Assembly (NCBI GenBank): GCA_002791545.1
Contig: PFXG01000047.1
Coordinates: 1-32,056, forward strand
From: Zetaproteobacteria bacterium CG_4_9_14_3_um_filter_49_83
GTDB taxonomy: Bacteria > Pseudomonadota > Zetaproteobacteria > Mariprofundales > Mariprofundaceae
DNA length: 32,056 nt
Direction of reading: 5' to 3'
Under the pieces are notes generated by a model. That model was not told the DNA's origin and searched no databases. It saw nothing but the letters and a program-made list of their open reading frames with translations. Below are positions 1-6,567 of the stretch, piece after piece. A program made the translations under genes and the position numbers. Each line of letters begins with the position of its first letter. Position 1 is the stretch's first letter.

Positions 1-409
1 CGGAAACAAGTTAATATAGATGTAACCTACTGTTATATAACGATTATTTTTAGCATCAAAATTGCGAAGAAATTTTCATGCCAACTTGACTAAAATAGCT
101 TAAAAAAACGGTGAAACTTCAGGTATAGAAATGAACAGGAATAAATAGGGGTGGTTAATCTCCATATTTAATAAGATGTGCTCTACAACAAATGGAGATA
201 TGCTTATCGGCCGAAGATATCTTTTGAATTTATAAACATATCTTGTTTTCAAGGGTGTTTTTTTATAGCAGAAAAGCCAACGCTTATGATCATGTTCGCG
301 CGGTGTCAGGGTGTATGACTGCTTTTTCTAATCTGATGATTTGGTCTGATGGTTTTGCAGGGATGATAAATATTGTGCAGCATGTGCTCGGAAGAGGGAT
401 GGGGGGCTT
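1..409. other. AT-rich intergenic region without a gene
   Basis: No convincing reading frame, tRNA or known riboswitch is visible here. What can be seen: a palindrome GTTATATAAC near the left edge, one copy of a repeat at 104-124 that recurs inverted near the right edge of the window, a weak inverted repeat TCTCCAT/ATGGAGA (159-165 and 192-198), and a second weak one AAGATAT/ATATCTT around 214-244 followed by a T-run near 260. The T-run may be a decayed terminator for a gene outside the window. The last 60 bases form the leader of the symporter gene. I could not pick a promoter with confidence. Confidence 0.5.
104..124 (-). repeat. Left copy of 21-bp inverted repeat
   Basis: Twenty-one bases, containing the core ACGGTGAAACTTCAGG, are the exact reverse complement of 31963-31983. 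The match lies almost at the two ends of the window. Beyond the exact core, looser similarity continues outward: a CATG plus CTTGA block and a GCGAA-AAATTT block are found in the same order on the matching side of both copies. This suggests two diverged members of a longer repeat family. Confidence 0.7.
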
Positions 410-1933
410 GTGATGAAATGGAGCGTAGTTTTAGGGCTGGTTATTTGCTCGAACCTGCTGGCAACTTCAGCGGAAGCATTTGAAATTGCCGGCGATGTGG
501 ACAATTTCTTTGGTCAGTTGAATGGCTTGATGGACTCGGTGGTGTTTTTTGACGTGATGCCGGGTGAAGCGAAAATACCATTTATTGTCGGCTGGCTGGT
601 GGTTGGTGCGGTGTATCTCACAATCCGTTTCGGCTTTGTGAATTTGCGCATGATGGGGCATGCATTTCAGGTGATTCGCGGTAAATATCAGTCTGCTACC
701 GACCAGGGTGAAGTAACACCTTTTCAGGCGCTTAGTGCGGCTTTGTCGGCTACAGTCGGACTTGGAAATATTGCAGGCGTGGCAATTGCCATCAGTGTTG
801 GCGGGCCGGGCGCTACGTTATGGATGATTGTAGCTGGATTTTTTGGCATGACCGCCAAATTTACTGAGGTGACGCTGGCTCAGATGTATCGTGAATTCCG
901 ACCCGACGGTCACGTACTCGGTGGTGCTATGGAATATCTATCGAAAGGTTTTTCCGAGTGTGGTTGGACAAAGCTGGGGTCAGTGTTGGCGACGATGTTT
1001 GCCCTGTTTTGTGTTGGGGCTTCGATGGGGGGAGGTAATGCATTTCAAGTATCCCAGGCTTTGGGAGCAGTACAAAATGTGTTGCCATTCTTTGAACAGT
1101 ACCCTTGGGTGTTTGGTGTTTTTATGGGTGGAGCCGTGGCTCTGGTGATTATTGGCGGTATTCGATCTATTGCCAGAGCAGCCGAAGCTATCGTACCAAC
1201 GATGGTGTTTATTTATGTCTCTGCGTGTTTATATATTATTCTGTTTCACATGAACGATGTGCCCGCTGCATTGATGACGATAGTACACGATGCATTTGCT
1301 CCGGATGCGGTGGCCGGTGGTCTGATCGGTGTGCTGGTGGTTGGTTTTCAGCGCGCGGCCTTTTCCAGCGAAGCAGGCATCGGATCAGCGGCCATTGCCC
1401 ATTCTGCTGCATCAGTGCGATATCCGGTGCGTCAGGGTTTTGTTGCCTTATACGAACCGTTTATCGATACAGTGTTGATCTGTACGATGACAGCATTAGT
1501 GATTATTCTGACCGGCGTCTGGAATGCTCCTGAGCATCATGCATTGGTTGAAGCGAGCAAGGGGGCAGCTCTGACAGCGGTGGCCTTTGGTTCGGTGATT
1601 TCATGGTTTCCTGTGTTACTGTCGATCTCCGTAATCTTGTTTGCATATTCGACGATGATTTCATGGTCATATTATGGTGAGCGGTGCTGGACCTATATGT
1701 TCGGAGAAAGGTTTTCGATGTTGTATCGTATTTTGTTTGTCATGGTGATTATACTGGCGAGTTTGATCAGTGCAGGGAATATTCTCAATTTCAGCGATCT
1801 GTTGATGTTGTCGATGGCGTTTCCAAATTTTATCGGCTTATATTTATTGCAGGGGAAAGTGGCAGCTGCCTTGAAGGAATATCAGGCCAGACTCAAAAGT
1901 GGTGATTTGGATCGAGAAGTGGGACGAGGTTAA
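410..1933 (+). CDS. Sodium/proton:alanine-glycine symporter (AGCS family)
   Basis: This is a polytopic inner-membrane carrier that imports alanine or glycine with a cation. The family signature is clear: the block around residues 102-125 contains TPFQALSAALSATVGLGNIA, followed by many hydrophobic segments and the late motif QRAAFSSEAGIGSAAIAHSA. At about 507 residues it is slightly longer than typical members (about 450-500) because it has an extra N-terminal segment resembling a signal peptide (SVVLGLVICSNLLATSAEAFE) before the usual first helix. The frame opens with GTG at 410, directly followed by ATG at 413. The G-rich run at 401-406 suits ATG 413 better as ribosome binding site. The ferredoxin gene begins two bases after the stop, so the two are probably cotranscribed. 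The exact substrate cannot be told from sequence. Confidence 0.93.
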   Translation: MMKWSVVLGLVICSNLLATSAEAFEIAGDVDNFFGQLNGLMDSVVFFDVMPGEAKIPFIVGWLVVGAVYLTIRFGFVNLRMMGHAFQVIRGKYQSATDQGEVTPFQALSAALSATVGLGNIAGVAIAISVGGPGATLWMIVAGFFGMTAKFTEVTLAQMYREFRPDGHVLGGAMEYLSKGFSECGWTKLGSVLATMFALFCVGASMGGGNAFQVSQALGAVQNVLPFFEQYPWVFGVFMGGAVALVIIGGIRSIARAAEAIVPTMVFIYVSACLYIILFHMNDVPAALMTIVHDAFAPDAVAGGLIGVLVVGFQRAAFSSEAGIGSAAIAHSAASVRYPVRQGFVALYEPFIDTVLICTMTALVIILTGVWNAPEHHALVEASKGAALTAVAFGSVISWFPVLLSISVILFAYSTMISWSYYGERCWTYMFGERFSMLYRILFVMVIILASLISAGNILNFSDLLMLSMAFPNFIGLYLLQGKVAAALKEYQARLKSGDLDREVGRG

Positions 1934-1935
1934 TT

Positions 1936-2190
1936 ATGGCACTAATAATCACCGATGATTGCATTAATTGTGCAGTCTGCGAAGCGGAATGTCCGAATGT
2001 GGCAATATATGAGGGTGATGAGATATTTGAAATTGATCAGGATCGCTGTACTGAATGTGTAGGGCATTTTGAAGAACCGCAATGTCAGTTGGTCTGTCCG
2101 GTGGATTGTATTCCGGTGAATCCTGCAGGTATTGAAAGCCATGCTGCATTGCTGGAAAAATATCGTGTGTTAACGGGGAGATTACAATGA
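1936..2190 (+). CDS. yfhL: YfhL-family 2[4Fe-4S] ferredoxin
   Basis: This is a small electron-transfer protein of 84 residues. The first cluster motif is C9-x2-C12-x2-C15-x3-C19-P. The second is the interrupted type, CTEC followed eight residues later by CQLVCP, which is the Allochromatium/YfhL arrangement with an insertion in the second cluster loop. The N-terminus MALIIT and the stretch CTECVGHFEEPQC closely resemble E. coli YfhL from memory. The ribosome binding site (GAGG around 1925-1929) lies inside the end of the symporter gene. The stop overlaps the guanylate kinase start by an ATGA, so translation of the two is probably coupled. The redox partner is unknown. Confidence 0.95.
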   Translation: MALIITDDCINCAVCEAECPNVAIYEGDEIFEIDQDRCTECVGHFEEPQCQLVCPVDCIPVNPAGIESHAALLEKYRVLTGRLQ

Positions 2191-2753
2191 GTGGTCGGTT
2201 GTTTGTTGTCTCCGGGCCTTCCGGAGCGGGAAAGTCCAGTTTGTGTACAGCATTGTTGGAGCGTTGTCCTGATTTAAAGTTGTCGATCTCCAGCACGACT
2301 CGTGCCCCTCGTCCGGGTGAGCAAAACGGACGGGAATACTTTTTTTTAACGGCTGAAGCTTTCAGTCAACAGCAACGTGAGGGGATGTTCCTCGAATGGG
2401 CTCAGGTGCATGGGAATACTTATGGTACGCGGCAGGCCGATATTGAACGTATACTTGAAGCCGGTGATGATGTGCTTCTTGAAATAGACTGGCAGGGAGC
2501 AGCTCAGGTTGCGTTGCGGATGCCTCAGGCAATACGAATTTTTATTCTTCCACCATCGATTGAAGAGCTGAGAAAACGATTGGTTGGGCGGGCTCAGGAT
2601 GATGAACAGGTGGTGGAACAACGTCTGGCTGCTGCAGAAATGGAAATTTCGCATGCCGATGAAGCGCACATTAAAATTATTAATGAGGATTTTGCCGAGG
2701 CTTTGCAATTGCTGGAAAGGATTACCTGTCGGGGAAAATTAACAGGTGAATAG
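2187..2753 (+). CDS. gmk: Guanylate kinase
   Basis: This cytosolic enzyme phosphorylates GMP or dGMP to the diphosphate with ATP, feeding GTP and (p)ppGpp pools. The P-loop GPSGAGKSS is at residues 10-18, followed by the GMP-binding region STTRAPRPGEQNGREYFF and the EWAQVHGNTYGT segment. At 188 residues it is slightly shorter than E. coli Gmk (207), with the C-terminal end trimmed. It overlaps the ferredoxin gene by four bases. A separate promoter follows before rpoZ, so gmk may be the end of the symporter-ferredoxin-gmk unit, with readthrough into rpoZ-spoT possible. The gmk-rpoZ-spoT order is the classical proteobacterial one. Confidence 0.97.
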   Translation: MSGRLFVVSGPSGAGKSSLCTALLERCPDLKLSISSTTRAPRPGEQNGREYFFLTAEAFSQQQREGMFLEWAQVHGNTYGTRQADIERILEAGDDVLLEIDWQGAAQVALRMPQAIRIFILPPSIEELRKRLVGRAQDDEQVVEQRLAAAEMEISHADEAHIKIINEDFAEALQLLERITCRGKLTGE

Positions 2754-2763
2754 ATTCGCTTTG

Positions 2764-2791
2764 GTGACAAAGCGGATTGTCTTGATATGAT
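2764..2791 (+). promoter_or_regulatory. Sigma-70 promoter of rpoZ-spoT-ridA (predicted)
   Basis: GTGACA (2764-2769, five of six matches to the -35 consensus), a 16-base spacer and TATGAT (2786-2791, five of six) with an extended -10 TG at 2783-2784. The predicted start of transcription is near 2798, just ahead of the ribosome binding site GGAGGTG (2804-2810). A hairpin CGCTTTG-gtga-CAAAGCG (2757-2774) overlaps the -35 element. It has no T-run after it, so it does not look like a terminator. Confidence 0.6.
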
Positions 2792-2819
2792 TTCATTTTT
2801 TTCGGAGGTGTGAAAACAC

Positions 2820-3068
2820 ATGGCTCGAGTAACAGTTGAAGATTGCGTTCGTTATTACCCTAATCGTTTTGAAATGGTAGTGCTAGCTGCCAAACGTGCT
2901 CGTCAGGTGCTCAACGGTATGCCGTTGCTACTTGAAGATGAAGGACACAAACCCACCGTTCAGGCGCTGAGAGAAATGGGCGAAGGTCTGGTTTCCTGGG
3001 AAACGCTTGCTCAGGTAGATGAGCAGATGCGTCAGCATCAAAGAGCTGTTGAAGACGGGGTTGCGTAA
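2820..3068 (+). CDS. rpoZ: DNA-directed RNA polymerase omega subunit
   Basis: The omega subunit helps assemble RNA polymerase by clamping the beta-prime subunit, and it forms part of a ppGpp-binding site in proteobacteria. The 82-residue product begins MARVTVEDC and contains the conserved NRFEMVVLAAKRARQ segment (residues 16-30), then HKPTVQALREMGEG. It is slightly shorter than E. coli omega (91). A strong ribosome binding site (GGAGGTG, 2804-2810) decides the ATG. It is followed by spoT after 118 bases containing three small hairpins. Confidence 0.96.
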   Translation: MARVTVEDCVRYYPNRFEMVVLAAKRARQVLNGMPLLLEDEGHKPTVQALREMGEGLVSWETLAQVDEQMRQHQRAVEDGVA

Positions 3069-3168
3069 ATCCAAATACGCTGGATTTGATGTGGGTGGCG
3101 GGCCAGTGGCAGCCACTTCGCATAAATACATCCAAACGCTTGAGCACACCCAAAATACCGTGGGTATT
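3067..3168 (+). promoter_or_regulatory. Three small hairpins in the rpoZ-spoT spacer
   Basis: Three inverted repeats follow one another: AAATCCA/TGGATTT (3067-3073 and 3081-3087, overlapping the rpoZ stop codon), AGTGGC-a-GCCACT (3105-3117), and AATACC-gtg-GGTATT (3154-3168). None has a T-run, so I do not call them terminators. The last sits just upstream of the spoT ribosome binding site (AGAGG at about 3175-3179). A role in mRNA processing or in tuning spoT translation is possible but is inference. Confidence 0.4.
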
Positions 3169-3186
3169 CTGCATTAGAGGCTATGC

Positions 3187-5361
3187 ATGAGCCGAATTTT
3201 CGAGATTACTGAAAAAATTAAATCCTATGACCCCGATGCTAATATCAATTTGATAAATCGGGCTTACGTGTTTGCTGCTCAGGCTCATGCCGAGCAACAT
3301 CGACAGTCTGGTGAGTTATACATCAATCATCCGCTTGGTGTGGCGAATATTCTGGCCAGCCTGAAGCTTGATGTTGATACGATTGCAACCGGACTTTTGC
3401 ATGACACCGTTGAAGATACACACGTGACGCTGGAAGATATCCGTGCGCGTTTTGGTGATGACGTCGGCCATCTGGTTGATGGTGTGACGAAAATCGGAAA
3501 AATCCAGTTTCAGTCTTCTGAACACAAGCAGGCTGAAAACTTCAGGAAAATGCTGCTGGCCACAGCTAAAGATATTCGAGTGTTACTGGTGAAGCTGGCT
3601 GACCGTTTGCATAATATGCGCACACTCGGTTTTGTCCCTCGCCGTAAACAAGTCTCCACGTCCAATGAAACGATGCAAATTTATGCGCCGCTGGCACATC
3701 GGCTTGGTATTCACTGGATTAAGCAGGAAATGGATGATATTGCTTTTTCCTATCTGGAGCCTGAGGCCTATCAGGAGGTGCTTGGGAAACTCAGGGGAAA
3801 TCTGACCTTTCTGGATAAGACAAGATCTCAGATTGAGGTTTTGCTGCAAGAGGCTTTGCAGCGTGAAAAGTTGGATGCGACGATATACGGGCGCATGAAA
3901 CATCTGTTCAGTATTCACGAAAAGATCAAGCGCAAACATGTGGATTTTGACCAGTTGTATGATTTGGTTGCTTTTCGTGTGATCGTAAAAGATACGGCGG
4001 AGTGTTATCACGCGTTGGGAATTATTCATAGCCTTTATCCACCTGTTCCGGGTCGGTTTAAAGATTATATCGCCCTGCCAAAACCCAACGGCTATCAATC
4101 GTTACAAACCACGGTGATCGGGCCGGGAAGTCACCGGATTGAAGTGCAGATCCGCACCCAGGCCATGCATCAGTATGCTGAAGACGGTGTGGCTGCGCAT
4201 TGGATCTATAAATCCGATGGTGTGACGGGTGAGAAGAAAAAGAATCAGCAGCTCAGAGAGTTCCGCTGGCTAAAGCAATTGACTGAAATGATTCAGGATA
4301 CCAGTAACCCGACCGAGTTTATGGAAAATGTTCGTTTGGATTTGTTTGTGCAGGAGGTCTATGTCTTCAGTCGGGATGGAGATATTTTTGCGCTACCCAG
4401 AGGTTCGACGCCGCTGGATTTTGCCTATGCAGTTCATACTGATGTTGGTAATCATTGTGTGGGCGTCAGGGTAAACGGACAATTAACGGATTTTGAAACA
4501 CGCTTGCATCAGGGTGATCAGGTGGAAGTTCTGACCGGGCCCGAGCAAACGCCAAGTTTGCAGTGGTTGAAATATATCAAAACACCGCGTGCCAGGCAGT
4601 CTGTGCGTCAGTATTTTCGTCGTCAGGAACGAGATATGAGTATCCGGATGGGGGCAAGTGTTCTGGATACCATTCTGGATGCCAAGCCATCCGAGAAAAT
4701 GATCAAATCATTCAAGTGCAAAGATTACAAGCAACTTTGTGAAAAGGTTGGTCGAGGTGATATTCCAGTCGATGAGCTTATCAGTACGCTGGGTCAACAG
4801 CGTTCGGGGCCGTTTCAGTTGCATCATGCCAAGTCTGCCATCATGTATCCGGCAACGTGCTGTTATCCTCTTCCGGGAGATCAGGTTATGGGCGCGCTGG
4901 TGAAGGGTAAGGGCATGGTTATTCATGATCGTTATTGTAATACACTTCAACAGCAGCACGAAAACACGTGGATGGAAGTGGAATGGAAGCCTGAGGAAGG
5001 GGTGAATTTCTGCACGGCGATTGAAATAGTAACGAAAAACAGACGTGGTATGCTGGGTGATATTTCAGGAACAATTGCAAGTCAGAAGTCAGATATTGAA
5101 GATCTCCGTATCGAGCAAAAAGCAGGTCAAATGACAACATTGACCGTTTTGCTGGAAGTGGAAAGTCGAAAGCACCTGGCTGATGTTATTCGATGTGTCC
5201 GCCAATTGGAGGGTGTGGAGCGTGTTAAGCGCTTGAATCATAGTGGTTTAGTGTTGAAGCATTTCCATCAGGGTGTCGGTCACATGCTAAAGGGTGTGAT
5301 GGATGCCAGCCTTCATTTATTACAGACAAACAGGAAGAAAAATAATGATTCATCAACATGA
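3187..5361 (+). CDS. spoT: Bifunctional (p)ppGpp synthetase/hydrolase
   Basis: This long RelA/SpoT homologue makes and degrades the alarmone (p)ppGpp in the cytosol. The HD hydrolase domain looks intact: His48, HD at 72-73, ED at 76-77, and Asp139/Asn143 in DRLHN. The synthetase domain (about 230-340) carries RFKD at 290-293. This RxKD motif marks bifunctional Rel/SpoT enzymes, as opposed to ExDD in monofunctional RelA. A TGS domain lies around 388-450 and an ACT domain in the last 75 residues. The usual NGYQSLHT block reads NGYQSLQT here (Gln307), a change at a normally invariant His. At 724 residues the length is normal. ATG 3187 follows AGAGG at 3175-3179. The stop overlaps the ridA start by 17 bases. 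With no second RelA in view, this may be the only long enzyme, but the rest of the genome is not visible. Confidence 0.95.
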   Translation: MSRIFEITEKIKSYDPDANINLINRAYVFAAQAHAEQHRQSGELYINHPLGVANILASLKLDVDTIATGLLHDTVEDTHVTLEDIRARFGDDVGHLVDGVTKIGKIQFQSSEHKQAENFRKMLLATAKDIRVLLVKLADRLHNMRTLGFVPRRKQVSTSNETMQIYAPLAHRLGIHWIKQEMDDIAFSYLEPEAYQEVLGKLRGNLTFLDKTRSQIEVLLQEALQREKLDATIYGRMKHLFSIHEKIKRKHVDFDQLYDLVAFRVIVKDTAECYHALGIIHSLYPPVPGRFKDYIALPKPNGYQSLQTTVIGPGSHRIEVQIRTQAMHQYAEDGVAAHWIYKSDGVTGEKKKNQQLREFRWLKQLTEMIQDTSNPTEFMENVRLDLFVQEVYVFSRDGDIFALPRGSTPLDFAYAVHTDVGNHCVGVRVNGQLTDFETRLHQGDQVEVLTGPEQTPSLQWLKYIKTPRARQSVRQYFRRQERDMSIRMGASVLDTILDAKPSEKMIKSFKCKDYKQLCEKVGRGDIPVDELISTLGQQRSGPFQLHHAKSAIMYPATCCYPLPGDQVMGALVKGKGMVIHDRYCNTLQQQHENTWMEVEWKPEEGVNFCTAIEIVTKNRRGMLGDISGTIASQKSDIEDLRIEQKAGQMTTLTVLLEVESRKHLADVIRCVRQLEGVERVKRLNHSGLVLKHFHQGVGHMLKGVMDASLHLLQTNRKKNNDSST

Positions 5362-5743
5362 TATTCAATTTATTCATAGTGAGCAGGCTCCGCAGGCTGT
5401 CGGTCCGTATAGTCAGGCTGTTACGTATGGTGATACGATTTATGCATCGGGCCAGATCGGGCTGGTTGCGGAAACGGGAAAGATGGTCGGGGAATCAGTT
5501 GAAGCGCAAGCTTTGCAGGTGATGAAAAATCTCTCGGCCGTACTTAAAGCGGCTGGCTCATCTGAACGGTATATTCTGAAAGCTTCGATATTTCTGGTGG
5601 ATATGAATGATTTCCCTCTGGTAAATAAGCTTTACGCTGAATGGTTGGGTGATCATCGTCCGGCAAGAGCAACGGTGTGTGTGGCGGCTTTGCCATTGGC
5701 TGCCCGCATCGAAATTGATGTGATTGCAATGAAAATGCCATAG
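5345..5743 (+). CDS. ridA: Enamine/imine deaminase RidA
   Basis: RidA hydrolyses reactive enamine and imine intermediates such as 2-aminoacrylate from PLP enzymes, in the cytosol as a homotrimer. The 132-residue product has the family landmarks AVGPYSQAV (18-26), IYASGQIG (32-39), and HRPARATVCVAALP with the carboxylate-binding Arg108, then IEIDVIAM with Glu123. I chose ATG 5345 rather than an upstream start at 5303 because it has AGGA at 5332-5335 and matches the normal length. It overlaps the end of spoT by 17 bases. The spoT-ridA order is common in Proteobacteria. Confidence 0.95.
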   Translation: MIHQHDIQFIHSEQAPQAVGPYSQAVTYGDTIYASGQIGLVAETGKMVGESVEAQALQVMKNLSAVLKAAGSSERYILKASIFLVDMNDFPLVNKLYAEWLGDHRPARATVCVAALPLAARIEIDVIAMKMP

Positions 5744-5761
5744 TTAGGACAAACACAGGAT

Positions 5762-5796
5762 AAAAAAAATGGCATCTATCAGATGCCATTTTAAAA
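5762..5796 (-). terminator. Rho-independent terminator between ridA and rpmB
   Basis: A perfect 12-bp stem, AAAATGGCATCT/AGATGCCATTTT with a three-base loop (5766-5792). On the minus strand it is followed by eight Ts (5769-5762), ideal for stopping rpmB transcription. On the plus strand only a short T tract follows, so it may also work, less strongly, for ridA. It lies between two convergent genes. Confidence 0.9.
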
Positions 5797-5831
5797 CTAT
5801 ATGTGACCCAGAAAGGGTGAGAAATGAACGC

Positions 5832-6023
5832 TTAAGCGGCTTTCTGAACTTTTCCTGAACGAAGGCAGCTGGAGCAAACCTTGACTCTTTTCACTTGACC
5901 TTTCAGTACTGAACGTACGCTGTTCAGATTTGGCAGAAAGCGACGACGGGTTTTATTATGAGCATGGCTCACATTATTGCCGCTCATCGGCCCTTTTCCA
6001 CATATTTCACAACGTTTAGCCAT
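5832..6023 (-). CDS. rpmB: 50S ribosomal protein L28, short zinc-ribbon form
   Basis: A 63-residue ribosomal large-subunit protein beginning [12 protein letters not shown]. Conserved features include [20 protein letters not shown] (15-34) and two Cys pairs, C5-x2-C8 and C50-x2-C53, which form a zinc ribbon. It lacks the C-terminal extension of E. coli L28 (78 residues) and its pattern resembles deltaproteobacterial L28. The start is ATG at 6023, preceded on the minus strand by GGAGG; an in-frame upstream extension to 6077 is spurious. It lies about 95 bases downstream of rnpB on the same strand with no evident terminator between, so readthrough from rnpB is possible. A weak promoter-like TTGAAC-17-TATTGG also lies in the gap. 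Confidence 0.95.
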   Translation of the reverse strand: MAKRCEICGKGPMSGNNVSHAHNKTRRRFLPNLNSVRSVLKGQVKRVKVCSSCLRSGKVQKAA

Positions 6024-6117
6024 GACTAACCTCCGTAAATCGGGGCGCACTTTAGAACAATGTGAGACCCAATACAAGCACTATCTGCGGCGTTCAACTG
6101 CGTTAGCTTATTGAAAA

Positions 6118-6488
6118 GTGGAGTGGTTCTGTAAGCCGGGTTCTGTTCTCTTTTGCAAGAGTGGTAATCATTCATCTAGGCCTGAAATTGCTTGCAGGCT
6201 CAAGCAACCTACCCGGAAACGACGCGGATCACGTTTTGATGTTCCCCTATTTGGTCTTGCTGCGAATGGGGTTTACCTAGCCCTGAACTGTTACCAGCTC
6301 AGGCGGTGCGCTCTTACCGCACCTTTTCACCCTTACCGCGATACTTGATCGAGGCGGTTTGTTTCTGTGGCACTTTCCTGAAGTCACCTTCACCGGACGT
6401 TATCCGGCATTCTATCCTGCGCAGCCCGGACTTTCCTCGGTAATTTCAAAAATGAATGAAATTAACGCGATTACCCGAACCACTCCAC
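6118..6488 (-). ncRNA. rnpB: RNase P RNA (M1 RNA), bacterial type A
   Basis: This is the catalytic RNA that removes 5' leaders from precursor tRNAs. Read on the minus strand, it has the diagnostic blocks GAGGAAAGTCCGGGC near the 5' end (about 6426-6440), AAGTGCCACAGAAAC (about 6362-6376), and a closing segment ending GGCTTACAGAACCACTCCAC. The terminal P1 helix is a perfect 12-bp pairing between 6477-6488 and 6118-6129. The length of about 371 bases is normal. The ends are set from P1 and could be off by a few bases. It is divergent from the slt gene and precedes rpmB. Confidence 0.95.
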
Positions 6489-6552
6489 GAGTAAACTCTA
6501 GGAAATCAGTGCGCAGAGTACAGATAATTTTCTTGCATTGATCTAAACCTGA

Positions 6553-6565
6553 CAGTTATGCTGGG
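6553..6565 (+). promoter_or_regulatory. 13-bp motif shared with the LysM gene leader
   Basis: CAGTTATGCTGGG occurs here, directly before the slt start codon, and again at 19102-19114 before the LysM protein gene. It contains TATGCT, a possible -10 element; here TTGCAT lies 18 bases upstream of it. The function is unproven. Confidence 0.35.
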
Positions 6566-6567
6566 GC

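Noticed and set aside
240-409. Possible glycine riboswitch before the AGCS symporter
   Set aside because: The conserved glycine-aptamer blocks are not visible and no tandem structure or expression-platform terminator is seen.
3583-4098. 171-codon minus-strand frame opposite spoT
   Set aside because: It lies wholly within the catalytic core of spoT and shows no domain, so it is treated as a shadow frame.
6118-6541. Two plus-strand open frames (76 and 60 codons) across 6118-6541
   Set aside because: They lie over the RNase P RNA gene on the minus strand; the RNA motifs and the P1 helix explain the sequence fully.
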